64,000 nt of DNA from Geitlerinema sp. PCC 7407 (GTDB lineage: Bacteria; Cyanobacteriota; Cyanobacteriia; PCC-7407). Both the position numbers and the translations under genes were made by a program. The stretch covers positions 1,290,501 to 1,354,500 of the forward strand of contig NC_019703.1 in the NCBI RefSeq assembly GCF_000317045.1. Reading direction: 5' to 3'. Under the pieces are notes generated by a model. That model saw only the letters and a program-made list of their open reading frames with translations. It did no database searches and was not told the origin of the DNA. The first letter of the stretch is position 1, and each line of letters starts with the position of its first letter. Of this stretch, positions 1 through 8,289 are shown piece by piece.

Positions 1-6
1 CAACGC

Positions 7-1815
7 ATGGGTCAGCTGGACAACCGACCGGAGTCTTCCGGAGGGACGCATTCCCAAGAGACAGAGGCAGCCCTGAGCAAAGTGACTCAGGAACTGCGGA
101 ATTTGCAGGAAAACCTCATGGTTCAGTTGACGGGAGATGTGGAGTGGCTTCAGTCCGAGAAAGAACGCCTGATGCAGGAGATTCAAACCCTGCGAGCCGA
201 GCACTCCCAACTGAACGCCCAGCAGCAGCAAATTTTGTCTCAGCAGCAGCAGCGCTGGGCGAAACAGCTAGCGCAGACGATCGCCTCGCACTTGCAGACG
301 TCTCTCGCGCGCCAAGTGACTGAGCAGCAGGGCGCTGGAAACTTCGAAGGGCTGCCCAGTACCGCCCTGAATGACTCCAGTGAGGCCGTCTATCGCTCGA
401 TTACTTCCCTGGACGCGACGCTAAGCACGACCTTCAAGGCGCTCCAGCGAGACCTCACCAGCTACCAAAGCTCTCTGTCTCAGCAGCTCAGCCGCATGAA
501 TAGCCTAGAGCAGCAGGGCGAGGCGCTGCTGGCGGCGCTGGTGGAGCGCCTGAGTGAGCAGCTGCAGGCCGTGCCCCTGATGGAGGGAGGGGGCGATCGC
601 CGCGCTCTCACCTCCGAGGCCAATGCATCGGATGGCCGCTCGGTCTGGACCAGCAGCAGCACGCTGTCGTCTACGCCCTTGGACGAGCCGATGCCCTGGA
701 ACGTCACGGTCCCCGAGGAGGCTCGTACCTCTGCGGCTTCCTCATCCTCCAGCAAGACCGTCCCCATTGTGCCCGCCCCTGAGCCCATCGTGCCGCCCCC
801 TGCCAAGGTCAGTGCGCCCAGCAGCAGCGGCAAGCTCCAGATTGGTTTGCTCTGCGTGCTGCTGTCGTCCTTGATGCTGTCCTTCCACAACGTGGTGGTC
901 AAAATCCTCTTCCGGGCTCAAATGGTGTTCAACACCTTTGATCTGGGCGGGGTGATCAGTCCGGGCATGGGCAACTCGATGCTGATCCTGTGGATGCGGA
1001 TGGTGATCGTGCTGCCTTTGATGACGATTTTGGCCCAGCTGCTGTATCCGCCGATGTGGTCTGATCTGCGCAAGCTTGCCTTTGCGCGCGATCGCTCCAC
1101 GCTGCTTTCGGTCATCGTCAGCGGCCTGCTGCTATTTCTCTCCCAGGTACTGATTTATACCGCCCTGGGCCAGATTCCGGCCGGGACGGCGATCGCCATT
1201 TTCTTTATCTACCCGGTCGTGACGACGCTGCTGTCCTGGAAAGTCCTGGGCCAAAGGCCGACTCTGCTACAGCTAGGCGTCATGGTCCCCATCTGCGTGG
1301 GCGGCATCCTCACCCTGCCCGCTGGTAATGCTGCTGCCACGGGCAACCCGGTCCTAGGCATCGTTTCAGCGGTGTTTGCTGGGGTGACCTTTGCTGGCTA
1401 CGTGATTGCGACGGGGATCTGCGCCCGCAACCTGAACCCGGTGCCGGTCACCCTGATGCAGTTTGTGACGATCTTTGTCCTTACCAGCGTGACGCTGCTG
1501 TTGCCCTTCCCCGAGACGATTCTCAAGGTTACGCTCAACCCAGACAACTGGCCTGGCTTCCTCATCGGCTGTCTGGTGCTGGGGGCGGCGACGCTGCTGG
1601 GCTACCTGCTCAACAATTTTGGCATTCGCGCCATCGGCCCAGCCCCTGCTGCGATTGTCAGCGCGACAGGACCAGCGCTGACTGCTCTGCTGGCGCTGAT
1701 TATGATCCAGGAGCAGCTGGGCGCTCTGCAATGGTTTGGGGTGATTTTGGTGACGGCGGCTGTGCTTGCCTTGAGCGTGGAGAAGATGCTGGCCGGGGCG
1801 AAGAAGACTGCCTGA
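7..1815 (+). CDS. EamA/DMT-family transporter with long coiled-coil N-terminal region
   Basis: The C-terminal half (about residues 275-595) is strongly hydrophobic with about ten membrane segments and two EamA-like halves, as in drug/metabolite exporters; the substrate is unknown. The first ~110 residues are Gln/Glu/Leu-rich and look like coiled coil. Residues ~190-270 are a Ser/Pro-rich linker. Typical family members have about 300 residues, so the 602-residue length reflects this added cytoplasmic region. The start is the ATG six bases into the window; a longer protein beginning upstream cannot be excluded. A stem-loop terminator follows about 100 bases after the stop. The transporter call is firm; the role of the N-terminus is unknown. 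Confidence 0.85.
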   Translation: MGQLDNRPESSGGTHSQETEAALSKVTQELRNLQENLMVQLTGDVEWLQSEKERLMQEIQTLRAEHSQLNAQQQQILSQQQQRWAKQLAQTIASHLQTSLARQVTEQQGAGNFEGLPSTALNDSSEAVYRSITSLDATLSTTFKALQRDLTSYQSSLSQQLSRMNSLEQQGEALLAALVERLSEQLQAVPLMEGGGDRRALTSEANASDGRSVWTSSSTLSSTPLDEPMPWNVTVPEEARTSAASSSSSKTVPIVPAPEPIVPPPAKVSAPSSSGKLQIGLLCVLLSSLMLSFHNVVVKILFRAQMVFNTFDLGGVISPGMGNSMLILWMRMVIVLPLMTILAQLLYPPMWSDLRKLAFARDRSTLLSVIVSGLLLFLSQVLIYTALGQIPAGTAIAIFFIYPVVTTLLSWKVLGQRPTLLQLGVMVPICVGGILTLPAGNAAATGNPVLGIVSAVFAGVTFAGYVIATGICARNLNPVPVTLMQFVTIFVLTSVTLLLPFPETILKVTLNPDNWPGFLIGCLVLGAATLLGYLLNNFGIRAIGPAPAAIVSATGPALTALLALIMIQEQLGALQWFGVILVTAAVLALSVEKMLAGAKKTA

Positions 1816-1911
1816 CTCGGTGGCTACTGTCTCGATCGCTTGGAGATCAGGCAATCAGCCTCGGGCCTGGACCGCCAAAAGAATGGGATTTGATCACAGT
1901 CAATAAGTCTG

Positions 1912-1941
1912 AGGGCGAGAACCATGGTTCTTGCCCTTTTT
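1912..1941 (+). terminator. Rho-independent terminator after the EamA gene
   Basis: A ten-base-pair stem (GGGCGAGAAC pairing with GTTCTTGCCC, one G-U pair, loop CATG) is followed by a run of five T. It lies about 100 bases after the transporter stop codon. Confidence 0.75.
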
Positions 1942-2014
1942 CTTGTGAACTGGAGTTTGAGATGGTTGATTGTGTCGAGCGGTTGGCCGATTGAGCGATC
2001 GTAGCGCCCATAGC

Positions 2015-2044
2015 AAAAGCCCCAGTCAAGCGACTGGGGCTTTT
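2015..2044 (-). terminator. Symmetric terminator downstream of tRNA-Ser
   Basis: AAAAGCCCCAGTC and GACTGGGGCTTTT form a perfect 13-bp stem around a four-base loop. A-tracts and T-tracts flank both sides, so it can work in both directions. It sits five bases beyond the 3' end of the tRNA on the minus strand. Confidence 0.8.
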
Positions 2045-2048
2045 GAAA

Positions 2049-2135
2049 CGGAGAGGGAGGGATTCGAACCCTCGTTAAAGTTACCCCTAAACAGCATTTC
2101 CAGTGCTGCGCCTTCAACCACTCGGCCACCTCTCC
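2049..2135 (-). tRNA. tRNA-Ser (anticodon GGA)
   Basis: Read on the minus strand, the 87-nt sequence has a 7-bp acceptor stem (GGAGAGG/CCTCTCC) with discriminator G, a D-arm, an anticodon loop CTGGAAA giving anticodon GGA, a long variable arm typical of class II tRNAs, and a T-arm containing GGTTCGAATCC. CCA is not encoded. It reads serine codons UCC/UCU. A strong stem-loop follows immediately. Confidence 0.97.
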
Positions 2136-2265
2136 AGGGGGATTGCTATGCAATTTTTGTCTGTTTGGCGTTTGCCGTCACAGGCTTAGCTATCCTAGCA
2201 GAATCTAGCGAAGCTTGCCAAGGGGCGATAGAATCAAAACCGCGATCGCCCATAAAAAAGAAATC

Positions 2266-2634
2266 ATGACCCGCGTGCACACCGTCGAGATTCACCACCG
2301 CCAAACTGGCAAAGTCTATACCGTCCGCGTGCCTGAAGACCGCTACATCTTGCAGTCGGCGGAGAATCAGGGGGCGGATTTGCCGTTTTTGTGCCGCAAC
2401 GGTGCCTGCACGGCCTGCGCTGTGCGCGTGGTCTCTGGAGAGCTCGATCAGCCGGAGGCGATGGGCCTGTCGCCGAAGCTGCGCGATCAGGGGTATGCGC
2501 TGCTGTGCGTGAGCTATCCGTGCTCCGACCTGCGGGTGGAAACCCAGGACGAGGACGAAGTGTATGAGCTCCAGTTCGGTCGCTACTTTGGCAAGGGACG
2601 GGTTCGCTTTGGTCTGCCGCTGGATGATGATTAA
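2266..2634 (+). CDS. 2Fe-2S ferredoxin with C-terminal extension (FdC2-like)
   Basis: This is a plant-type [2Fe-2S] ferredoxin fold of 122 residues. The cluster ligands are C43-x4-C48-x2-C51 and C81. The C-terminus carries an extension containing VYELQFGRYF, which resembles the tail of FdC2 ferredoxins of cyanobacteria and plants, proteins linked to chlorophyll and iron metabolism in plants. It is a soluble electron carrier whose partner is unknown here. The start is the ATG at 2266. The 3' end overlaps the start of the following nuclease gene by 11 bases, which suggests translational coupling. The ferredoxin call is firm; FdC2 is inferred from recalled family sequence. Confidence 0.88.
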   Translation: MTRVHTVEIHHRQTGKVYTVRVPEDRYILQSAENQGADLPFLCRNGACTACAVRVVSGELDQPEAMGLSPKLRDQGYALLCVSYPCSDLRVETQDEDEVYELQFGRYFGKGRVRFGLPLDDD

Positions 2635-3196
2635 GGTGGCGTCTGGCTGGCGGCGTTTGCTGACAGGATTTTCGCGGCAATCGCTCATCCTAGGTGCGCT
2701 GCTGACTGTTCTTGGCGGTGGCCTAGGCGCCTGCCAGCAGCCCGACCTGCCCCAGGGCCGGATGGCGGTGGTTCAGTACATTGTCAATGGCCAAACCATT
2801 GAGGTCCTCGATCCCAATCGGCGGCCAGCGCTGATTGAGCGAGTGCGGCTGATCGGCCTGGATGCGCCGGACCTAGAGCAGGTGCCCTGGGGCTCAGACG
2901 CCAAGCAGTACCTAGAAGAGCGACTGCTGCGTCAGTCGGTGCTGCTGGAAACGGACGTAGAAGCCCAAGACCGCTTCGAGCGGCGGCTGGCCTACGTTTG
3001 GCTGGGCCAGGAGCTGATCAATGAATCGCTGATCGCAGATGGGTATGCGCTGGCCGTGGCGCGATCGCCCAACCTCAAACACGACCCGCGCCTGACCCGC
3101 GCCCAAGAAAAGGCGCGCCTGCTGGGACTGGGGATCTGGAACCCCGACTCGCCTCTGCGGACCACCCCAGACGAGTTTCGCGCGGAGGGGCGTTAG
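2624..3196 (+). CDS. Thermonuclease-family (SNase-like) lipoprotein
   Basis: The central region contains the staphylococcal-nuclease signature stretches RVRLIGLDAPDLEQ, WGSDAKQYLEERL and DRFERRLAYVWL, ending with LINESLIADGYA, so it should be a Ca-dependent nuclease. The N-terminus has a hydrophobic stretch ending in GGGLGAC, a lipobox that would anchor the protein in a membrane with the nuclease outside the cytoplasm. Two adjacent ATG codons (2624 and 2627) overlap the end of the ferredoxin gene; the first is used here, giving 190 residues. The link with the ferredoxin looks translational rather than functional. Confidence 0.82.
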   Translation: MMIKVASGWRRLLTGFSRQSLILGALLTVLGGGLGACQQPDLPQGRMAVVQYIVNGQTIEVLDPNRRPALIERVRLIGLDAPDLEQVPWGSDAKQYLEERLLRQSVLLETDVEAQDRFERRLAYVWLGQELINESLIADGYALAVARSPNLKHDPRLTRAQEKARLLGLGIWNPDSPLRTTPDEFRAEGR

Positions 3197-3294
3197 CCTT
3201 TGTCCTGCCTCAAGCGAGCGTCGTGCCGCCCAAAAATTGCTGTACACTTTGGGCGGGTTGCTGCCCCTTGTCCTTACCTGATCTGTCGTGCCCC

Positions 3295-4116
3295 ATGAGT
3301 CCTCCTACGCCTGACCAACTGCAAAATTTTTTGGACATTGCCACCGAGGCAGCTCTCCAAGCCGGTACAGTTCTTCGGTCCTACTGGGGCAAACTCGACA
3401 AGATCGAGGAAAAAGGGCGTCCGGGCGACCTAGTGACCGCTGCGGACAAAGCCTCTGAGGCAAAAATTCTAGAAATCTTCGGTCGCCATCTGCCCGATCA
3501 CGCCATTTTGGCTGAGGAGTCGGGGCAGCTGGGCGATCGCAACGGCGAGTTTTTGTGGGCGATCGACCCCCTCGACGGCACCACCAACTACGCTCACCAG
3601 TATCCGTTTTATGCGGTTTCCCTGGGGCTCTTGGTGCGAGGAGTGCCGGTCGTGGGCGTGATTTATGACCCCTTTCACGACGAGCTGTTTCGGGCGGCTC
3701 AGGGTCTGGGCGCGACGCGCAACCAGCAGCCGATCCAGGTCTCCCAGACGCGCGATCTGAGCAGCAGTCTGCTGGTGACCGGCTTCGCCTACGATCGCCG
3801 CGAGACCCCAGACAACAACTACGCAGAGTTTTGCCACTTTACCCATCTCACCCAAGGCGTTCGGCGCGGTGGCTCCGCCTCCATCGACCTTGCCTATGTC
3901 TCTTGCGGACGCCTCGATGGCTACTGGGAGCGCGGATTGTCTCCCTGGGACATTAGTGCAGGCATTGTCGTGGTACAAGAAGCAGGCGGGCGCGTCACAG
4001 CCTACGATGGTCGCCCCATCGATCTCTGGTCTGGGCGAATCCTGGCCAGCAATGGTCATCTGCATGAGGCCATGCAGCGGGAACTAGGACAGGTTCAGCC
4101 GTTGTCAGTCCCCTAG
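3295..4116 (+). CDS. Inositol monophosphatase family protein
   Basis: A 273-residue Mg-dependent, Li-sensitive phosphomonoesterase family member. The metal-binding and catalytic motifs are intact: DLVTAADKASE, AEESG, WAIDPLDGTTNY and, near the C-terminus, SPWDISAGIVVVQEAGG. The family hydrolyses inositol-1-phosphate and related sugar phosphates; cyanobacterial members can act on several substrates. The ATG at 3295 (protein starting MSPPTPDQ) is preferred over an in-frame GTG at 3223, because the upstream extension is Cys/Pro-rich and unlike the family. Transcribed alone or with the upstream genes. Confidence 0.92.
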   Translation: MSPPTPDQLQNFLDIATEAALQAGTVLRSYWGKLDKIEEKGRPGDLVTAADKASEAKILEIFGRHLPDHAILAEESGQLGDRNGEFLWAIDPLDGTTNYAHQYPFYAVSLGLLVRGVPVVGVIYDPFHDELFRAAQGLGATRNQQPIQVSQTRDLSSSLLVTGFAYDRRETPDNNYAEFCHFTHLTQGVRRGGSASIDLAYVSCGRLDGYWERGLSPWDISAGIVVVQEAGGRVTAYDGRPIDLWSGRILASNGHLHEAMQRELGQVQPLSVP

Positions 4117-4249
4117 GGGCGATCGCCCGTCTCCCCGCCCATCTCAGGCAGATACTGCTTACAGGGGGCATCTATGAATCCCTCGCGTGGCCTGGATCTG
4201 CAAAGTACACTAGAAATAACTCAATTGTCGGGAAGCAGGACGACGCAGG

Positions 4250-5191
4250 ATGTCTTTCCAAATTGATCAAGGACTGTTCAAATTCGACTTTATTGATAAT
4301 CACGCGATCCTCGGGGTGCCCATCAGCGCTGACTCCAAGGAGGTGCGCAAACGCTATCTCAAAATTGCGCGTCGTCTTCATCCAGACAGCCTGACCACCA
4401 ACAGCGACGCCGTCAAACACCAGGCAACCCAGCTCCTCTCGAAGCTGGTCAACCCAGCCTACGAGAAGCTCTCCAAAGACCAGGACCTGGCAGAATACAT
4501 GCTGCTGCTCAAGCTCAAAGGGCAATATGCCGCTCAGCAGCAGGCCCAAAACAATCTGCAAAGCGAAGCTGCCAAAAGCCTCATGACGGCTGGCAACCTC
4601 GACCATGCCTACACAACGGCCCTCAAAGAACTGGCTGAGAAGCAGTACGAGACGCCAGACAAGATCATGGCCATCATCGGCCAGCTCAGCGAGCTCAACC
4701 TGGCCTACCTGATGCGCAAGGAAGGCACGAGCGGCAGTGCTGCCGGGCGCCCTATCGCAACGAGCAGCGCACCCCCCGCCCCCGCAGCAACTGCCAAGCC
4801 AGGGTCGGCCCCGCCCAAGGCCGCTCCGGCCGCCGCCAAGGCAGCGCCGGAACCCGCCCACGAATCGGTGGCGGAGCAGTACTGCCGCCGGGCCGAGGGC
4901 TTCATGGCGAAGAAGAACTATGCCAAGGCGATCTTGGAGCTGCGAGACGCGCTGCAAGTGGAGCCCAACAGCAGCCGCATCCACAGCTTGCTGGGGATGG
5001 TCTATTTCCAGCAAAATCAGGTGACCATGGCTCGGATTCATTTTGATCAGGCGCTCAAGTACAATCCCCAAGACGAAACCGCCTTGAAAGGGAAGCGCGC
5101 CATCGATCAAAAGACGGGCGGCGGCAAAAAAGAAAAAGAGAAGAAGTCCGGCGGTGGACTGTTTGGTCTATTTGGTGGGAAGAAGAAGTAA
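4250..5191 (+). CDS. J-domain protein with C-terminal TPR repeats
   Basis: The first ~75 residues form a divergent DnaJ domain: ILGVPISADSKEVRKRYLKI followed by the HPD tripeptide at 44-46, needed to stimulate an Hsp70 ATPase. A helical middle part, an Ala/Pro-rich linker (~160-205) and two TPR units (~205-280) follow, then a lysine/glycine-rich tail with FGLFGGKKK. There is no G/F region or zinc domain, so this is a type III J-protein, probably directing a DnaK to specific clients. The stop codon overlaps the hisZ start by one base (TAATG). Confidence 0.85.
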   Translation: MSFQIDQGLFKFDFIDNHAILGVPISADSKEVRKRYLKIARRLHPDSLTTNSDAVKHQATQLLSKLVNPAYEKLSKDQDLAEYMLLLKLKGQYAAQQQAQNNLQSEAAKSLMTAGNLDHAYTTALKELAEKQYETPDKIMAIIGQLSELNLAYLMRKEGTSGSAAGRPIATSSAPPAPAATAKPGSAPPKAAPAAAKAAPEPAHESVAEQYCRRAEGFMAKKNYAKAILELRDALQVEPNSSRIHSLLGMVYFQQNQVTMARIHFDQALKYNPQDETALKGKRAIDQKTGGGKKEKEKKSGGGLFGLFGGKKK

Positions 5192-6429
5192 TGGTTTATC
5201 AACCGCCGACAGGGGCGCGGGATTTATTGCCGCTGGATGTAGCGCAGAAGCGCTGGATTGAAAAGCGGCTGCAGCAAGTGTTTCATGCGTGGGGCTATCA
5301 CCGGATTATCACCTCGACGCTGGAGCGCCTCGACACGCTGATGGCGGGCGGAGCAATCCAGCGATCGACGGTTTTGAATGTGCAAACCGTGGACGATGAG
5401 GTGCTGGGCTTGCGTCCGGAGCTGACGGCTTCGATCGCGCGGACAGCGGTGACGCGCATGGCGGGAGCGATTTACCCCCAGCGGCTCTACTACAACGGCA
5501 ATGTGTTTCGGCGAGCAGAGTCGAGCAACCACAACCGCCAAGTCGAGTTTCATCAAAGCGGGGTCGAGCTGCTGGGGGGCGAGGGACTCCTGGCCGACGG
5601 CGAGGTGCTGCTGCTGCTGCGGGACTGCTTGCAGTCCTTGGGGCTGGCGGACTGGCATCTGGTGCTGGGCGAGGCGGAGCTGACGCGATCGCTGCTGTCG
5701 GTCTTTCCGGAGCGGCTGCGGGCTCAGGTGCGCACTCACCTGGCGAGGCTCGATCGCGTGGCCCTCGAGGAGCTGCCGATGGAGGCAGCGCTGAAGGAGC
5801 GAGCGCTGGTGCTGCTGGATCTGCGGGGTCGACCGGCGGACGTGCTGCAGCGGGTGAGCCAGCTGGATCTCAGCGACGCTCAGCGCGCCATCGTTGCCAA
5901 TCTCAAGTCCTTGATGGACCTGCTGAGCAGTAGCTTTGCGAGTCTCCAGGACTCGGCCGCCGGACCCGAAATCATTCTGGACCTGAGCCTGGTTCAGACC
6001 TTTGATTACTACACGGGCATTGTCTTTGAGGTGGTCCAGCGCACGGAAACCGGGACGCTAGTGCTGGCCCAGGGAGGCCGCTACGACCAGCTGCTGGGGG
6101 TGTACCATCCCCAGGGCGAGACGAAGCCGGGGATTGGCTTCTCGCTCAATTTAGAAGATTTGCAGCAGAGCTTGCTGCCGACGGGCCAGCTGCCCCAGGA
6201 GACGGTGGCCACTGACTGGCTGGTGGTACCGGCGGGCCAGGATGCCTTTGCGATCGCCTTTCGCCATGCCCAGGCCCTGCGGGCTTCCGAGCCCGAGACC
6301 CGGGTAGAGGTGTATCTGCACTCGAGCGAGGCTCCGGACGCGGTGCGAGACTATGCGCGATCGCGCCGCATTGGCCAGGTGGCCTGGGTGAGCGCGACCG
6401 GCGAGGCCTCAACAGAGGCGATCGCCTAG
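5191..6429 (+). CDS. hisZ: ATP phosphoribosyltransferase regulatory subunit HisZ
   Basis: A 412-residue paralogue of histidyl-tRNA synthetase that lacks the anticodon-binding domain and partners the short form of HisG in the first step of histidine synthesis. The class II synthetase core shows QPPTGARDLLPLD at the N-terminus, LRPELTASIAR (motif 2 region) and VLAQGGRYDQLLG. The ATG overlaps the stop of the J-domain gene by one base, so translation is probably coupled, although no functional link between the two is known. Length fits the family. Confidence 0.93.
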   Translation: MVYQPPTGARDLLPLDVAQKRWIEKRLQQVFHAWGYHRIITSTLERLDTLMAGGAIQRSTVLNVQTVDDEVLGLRPELTASIARTAVTRMAGAIYPQRLYYNGNVFRRAESSNHNRQVEFHQSGVELLGGEGLLADGEVLLLLRDCLQSLGLADWHLVLGEAELTRSLLSVFPERLRAQVRTHLARLDRVALEELPMEAALKERALVLLDLRGRPADVLQRVSQLDLSDAQRAIVANLKSLMDLLSSSFASLQDSAAGPEIILDLSLVQTFDYYTGIVFEVVQRTETGTLVLAQGGRYDQLLGVYHPQGETKPGIGFSLNLEDLQQSLLPTGQLPQETVATDWLVVPAGQDAFAIAFRHAQALRASEPETRVEVYLHSSEAPDAVRDYARSRRIGQVAWVSATGEASTEAIA

Positions 6430-6564
6430 TTTCGCCGACTCGGCCTTGCGCCGGTTCTGTATATTTTTGTAAAGACCATTTCTTGAGACAATGGCAAGGG
6501 GCGATCGCGACTCGATAAGAGGGCGATTGCCATTGGCCGATCATTGAGTGTTTGAGAGGGAACC

Positions 6565-6789
6565 GTGGCTCATACAATTGTGACCAACGTCTGTGAAGGC
6601 GTCGCCGACTGCGTGGATGCGTGCCCCGTTGCCTGCATTCACGAAGGTCCGGGCAAAAACACCAAAGGCACAGACTGGTACTGGATCGACTTTTCGACCT
6701 GCATCGACTGCGGCATCTGCCTGCAAGTGTGCCCCGTCGAAGGCGCCATCCTGCCCGAGGAGCGCCCCGATCTCCAGCAAACCCCGTAG
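6565..6789 (+). CDS. Bacterial-type 4Fe-4S ferredoxin
   Basis: A 74-residue small ferredoxin with eight cysteines in two groups: C10, C16, C20 (followed by Pro), C24 and C46-x2-C49-x2-C52-x3-C56 (followed by Pro). This supports two clusters (two 4Fe-4S, or 3Fe-4S plus 4Fe-4S). It is a low-potential soluble electron carrier. The start is a GTG preceded by GAGAGGG. It stands alone between hisZ and an ABC ATPase gene and is likely one of several ferredoxins in the cell; three are encoded in this window. Confidence 0.93.
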   Translation: MAHTIVTNVCEGVADCVDACPVACIHEGPGKNTKGTDWYWIDFSTCIDCGICLQVCPVEGAILPEERPDLQQTP

Positions 6790-6891
6790 TATTCTGGGGA
6801 AGACCTGCGGCTCTGCCCCAGCGGCGGATCCGCAGGTCACAGCTTTTGTCCCCACCCACGCTTTTCCTGTTTCCTTGGAGGTCTCGGCCGA

Positions 6892-7623
6892 GTGAACCCC
6901 GGTACTCCCCTTCTGCAAGTCGACTCCGTCTACGCTGGCTATGTCAAAGATCTCGACATTCTCCAGGGGATCAACTTCAGCATTTATCCTGGCGAACTCG
7001 TGACCGTGATTGGCCCCAATGGTGCTGGCAAGTCGACCCTGGCCAAAACCATCTTTGGTTTGCTTACGCCCAATCGCGGCAGCATCACCTTCAAAGGGGA
7101 AGACATCACCCACCTCAAATCCAACGAAATCGTTCAGCGCGGCATGTGCTACGTGCCCCAAATCACCAACGTTTTCGGCTCCCTGACGGTAGAAGAAAAC
7201 CTGGAAATGGGCGCTTTCTTGCGCAACGCCCCCCTCAAGCCCCTCAAGGCTCGCATCTACGACATGTTTCCGGTGCTGGCGAGTCGGCGGCAGCAGCTGG
7301 CGGGAACGCTCTCTGGGGGCGAGCGCCAGATGCTGGCCATGGGCCGGGCGCTCATGCTGGACCCGGACCTGCTGCTGCTCGATGAGCCCTCGGCGGCCCT
7401 GTCTCCCCTCTTGGTGGCCAGCGTCTTTGAGCAAATTAAGCAAATCAACCAGACGGGGAAAGCCATTGTGCTGGTGGAGCAGAATGCCCGTAAGGCTCTG
7501 GAGATGGCGGACCGGGGCTATGTGCTGGAGGCCGGCCGCGATCGCTTCGAAGGACCCGGCCCTGAGCTGCTCAACGACCCCAAGGTCGGCGAACTGTACC
7601 TGGGAGCTGGTCGCCTCCACTAG
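6892..7623 (+). CDS. Branched-chain/neutral amino acid ABC transporter ATP-binding protein (LivF/NatE-like)
   Basis: A 243-residue ABC ATPase with Walker A GPNGAGKST, signature LSGGERQ, Walker B LLLLDEPSAALSP and a switch His region replaced by VEQNARKAL, the arrangement typical of LivF-type subunits of HAAT transporters. These pair with a LivG-like ATPase and LivHM permeases; none lies beside it, so it works with proteins encoded elsewhere, as is common for the scattered nat genes in cyanobacteria. The start is a GTG at 6892, with a TTGGAGG ribosome binding site about ten bases upstream. Confidence 0.9.
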   Translation: MNPGTPLLQVDSVYAGYVKDLDILQGINFSIYPGELVTVIGPNGAGKSTLAKTIFGLLTPNRGSITFKGEDITHLKSNEIVQRGMCYVPQITNVFGSLTVEENLEMGAFLRNAPLKPLKARIYDMFPVLASRRQQLAGTLSGGERQMLAMGRALMLDPDLLLLDEPSAALSPLLVASVFEQIKQINQTGKAIVLVEQNARKALEMADRGYVLEAGRDRFEGPGPELLNDPKVGELYLGAGRLH

Positions 7624-7695
7624 GGCCGCTCCCACGAATCCCAACTTCTGGCTTAAAATAGGGGATTCGGACCTGCATTCAGTCTTTCACCAACT

Positions 7696-8190
7696 GTGGT
7701 TTTATACCTCACCCATACACAGCGCCAGGAGATCCAGGCGCATGCCGAGCGAACCTATCCAGAAGAGTGCTGCGGCCTGCTTTTGGGGACGCTGGGCCTG
7801 CAAGGCGATCGCAAGATCGTGACAGAAGTCTGGGCCACCGAAAACGTCTGGAGCCCCGAAATCGAAGCCGTGATCGGCCTGTTCGGCGATGCCTTGGACG
7901 AGATGCCCCTCAGCAAAACCCATCGCTACTGGATCGATCCCCGCGACATCCTCCAGGCCCAAAAGTACGCCCGCGATCGCAACCTTGATATTATTGGAAT
8001 CTATCACTCCCACACCGATAATCCAGCGATTCCCTCGGAGTGCGATCGCGCCTACGCCTGGTCTCAGTACGCCTATCTGATCGTTGCCGTCCAGAACGGC
8101 CGCGCTACAGAAATGCGTAACTGGTGCCTCAATGACTATCGCCAGTTCGAAGCAGAAAATGTGATGGCCACAGCCTCCGTCCTGGCCTAA
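7696..8190 (+). CDS. M67 (JAMM) family metallopeptidase
   Basis: A 164-residue protein with the full JAMM zinc motif: a glutamate in YPEECCG (23/24) and H104-x-H106-x7-S114-x2-D117. Family members hydrolyse isopeptide or C-terminal bonds of ubiquitin-like sulfur carriers; the mycobacterial Mec protein releases cysteine from CysO. Here the next gene is a MoeZ-like activating enzyme, the same partner type as in that pathway, which supports a role in sulfur-carrier chemistry. The start is a GTG at 7696 in front of VLYLTH. No carrier gene lies between or beside the two genes. Confidence 0.88.
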   Translation: MVLYLTHTQRQEIQAHAERTYPEECCGLLLGTLGLQGDRKIVTEVWATENVWSPEIEAVIGLFGDALDEMPLSKTHRYWIDPRDILQAQKYARDRNLDIIGIYHSHTDNPAIPSECDRAYAWSQYAYLIVAVQNGRATEMRNWCLNDYRQFEAENVMATASVLA

Positions 8191-8289
8191 TCATTTCCCC
8201 TTGGCATTCTTGGCTCTTGAGAGTAAACCCGCAGCCTATGGGCTGCTGCGTTCTCATCTTGTACTCCCCTCCTTCGCCTTAACACTGTC

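Noticed and set aside
6621-7385. Plus-strand open frame across the 4Fe-4S ferredoxin and ABC genes
   Set aside because: It overlaps two conserved genes in another frame and its translation is low-complexity Arg/Pro/Ala.
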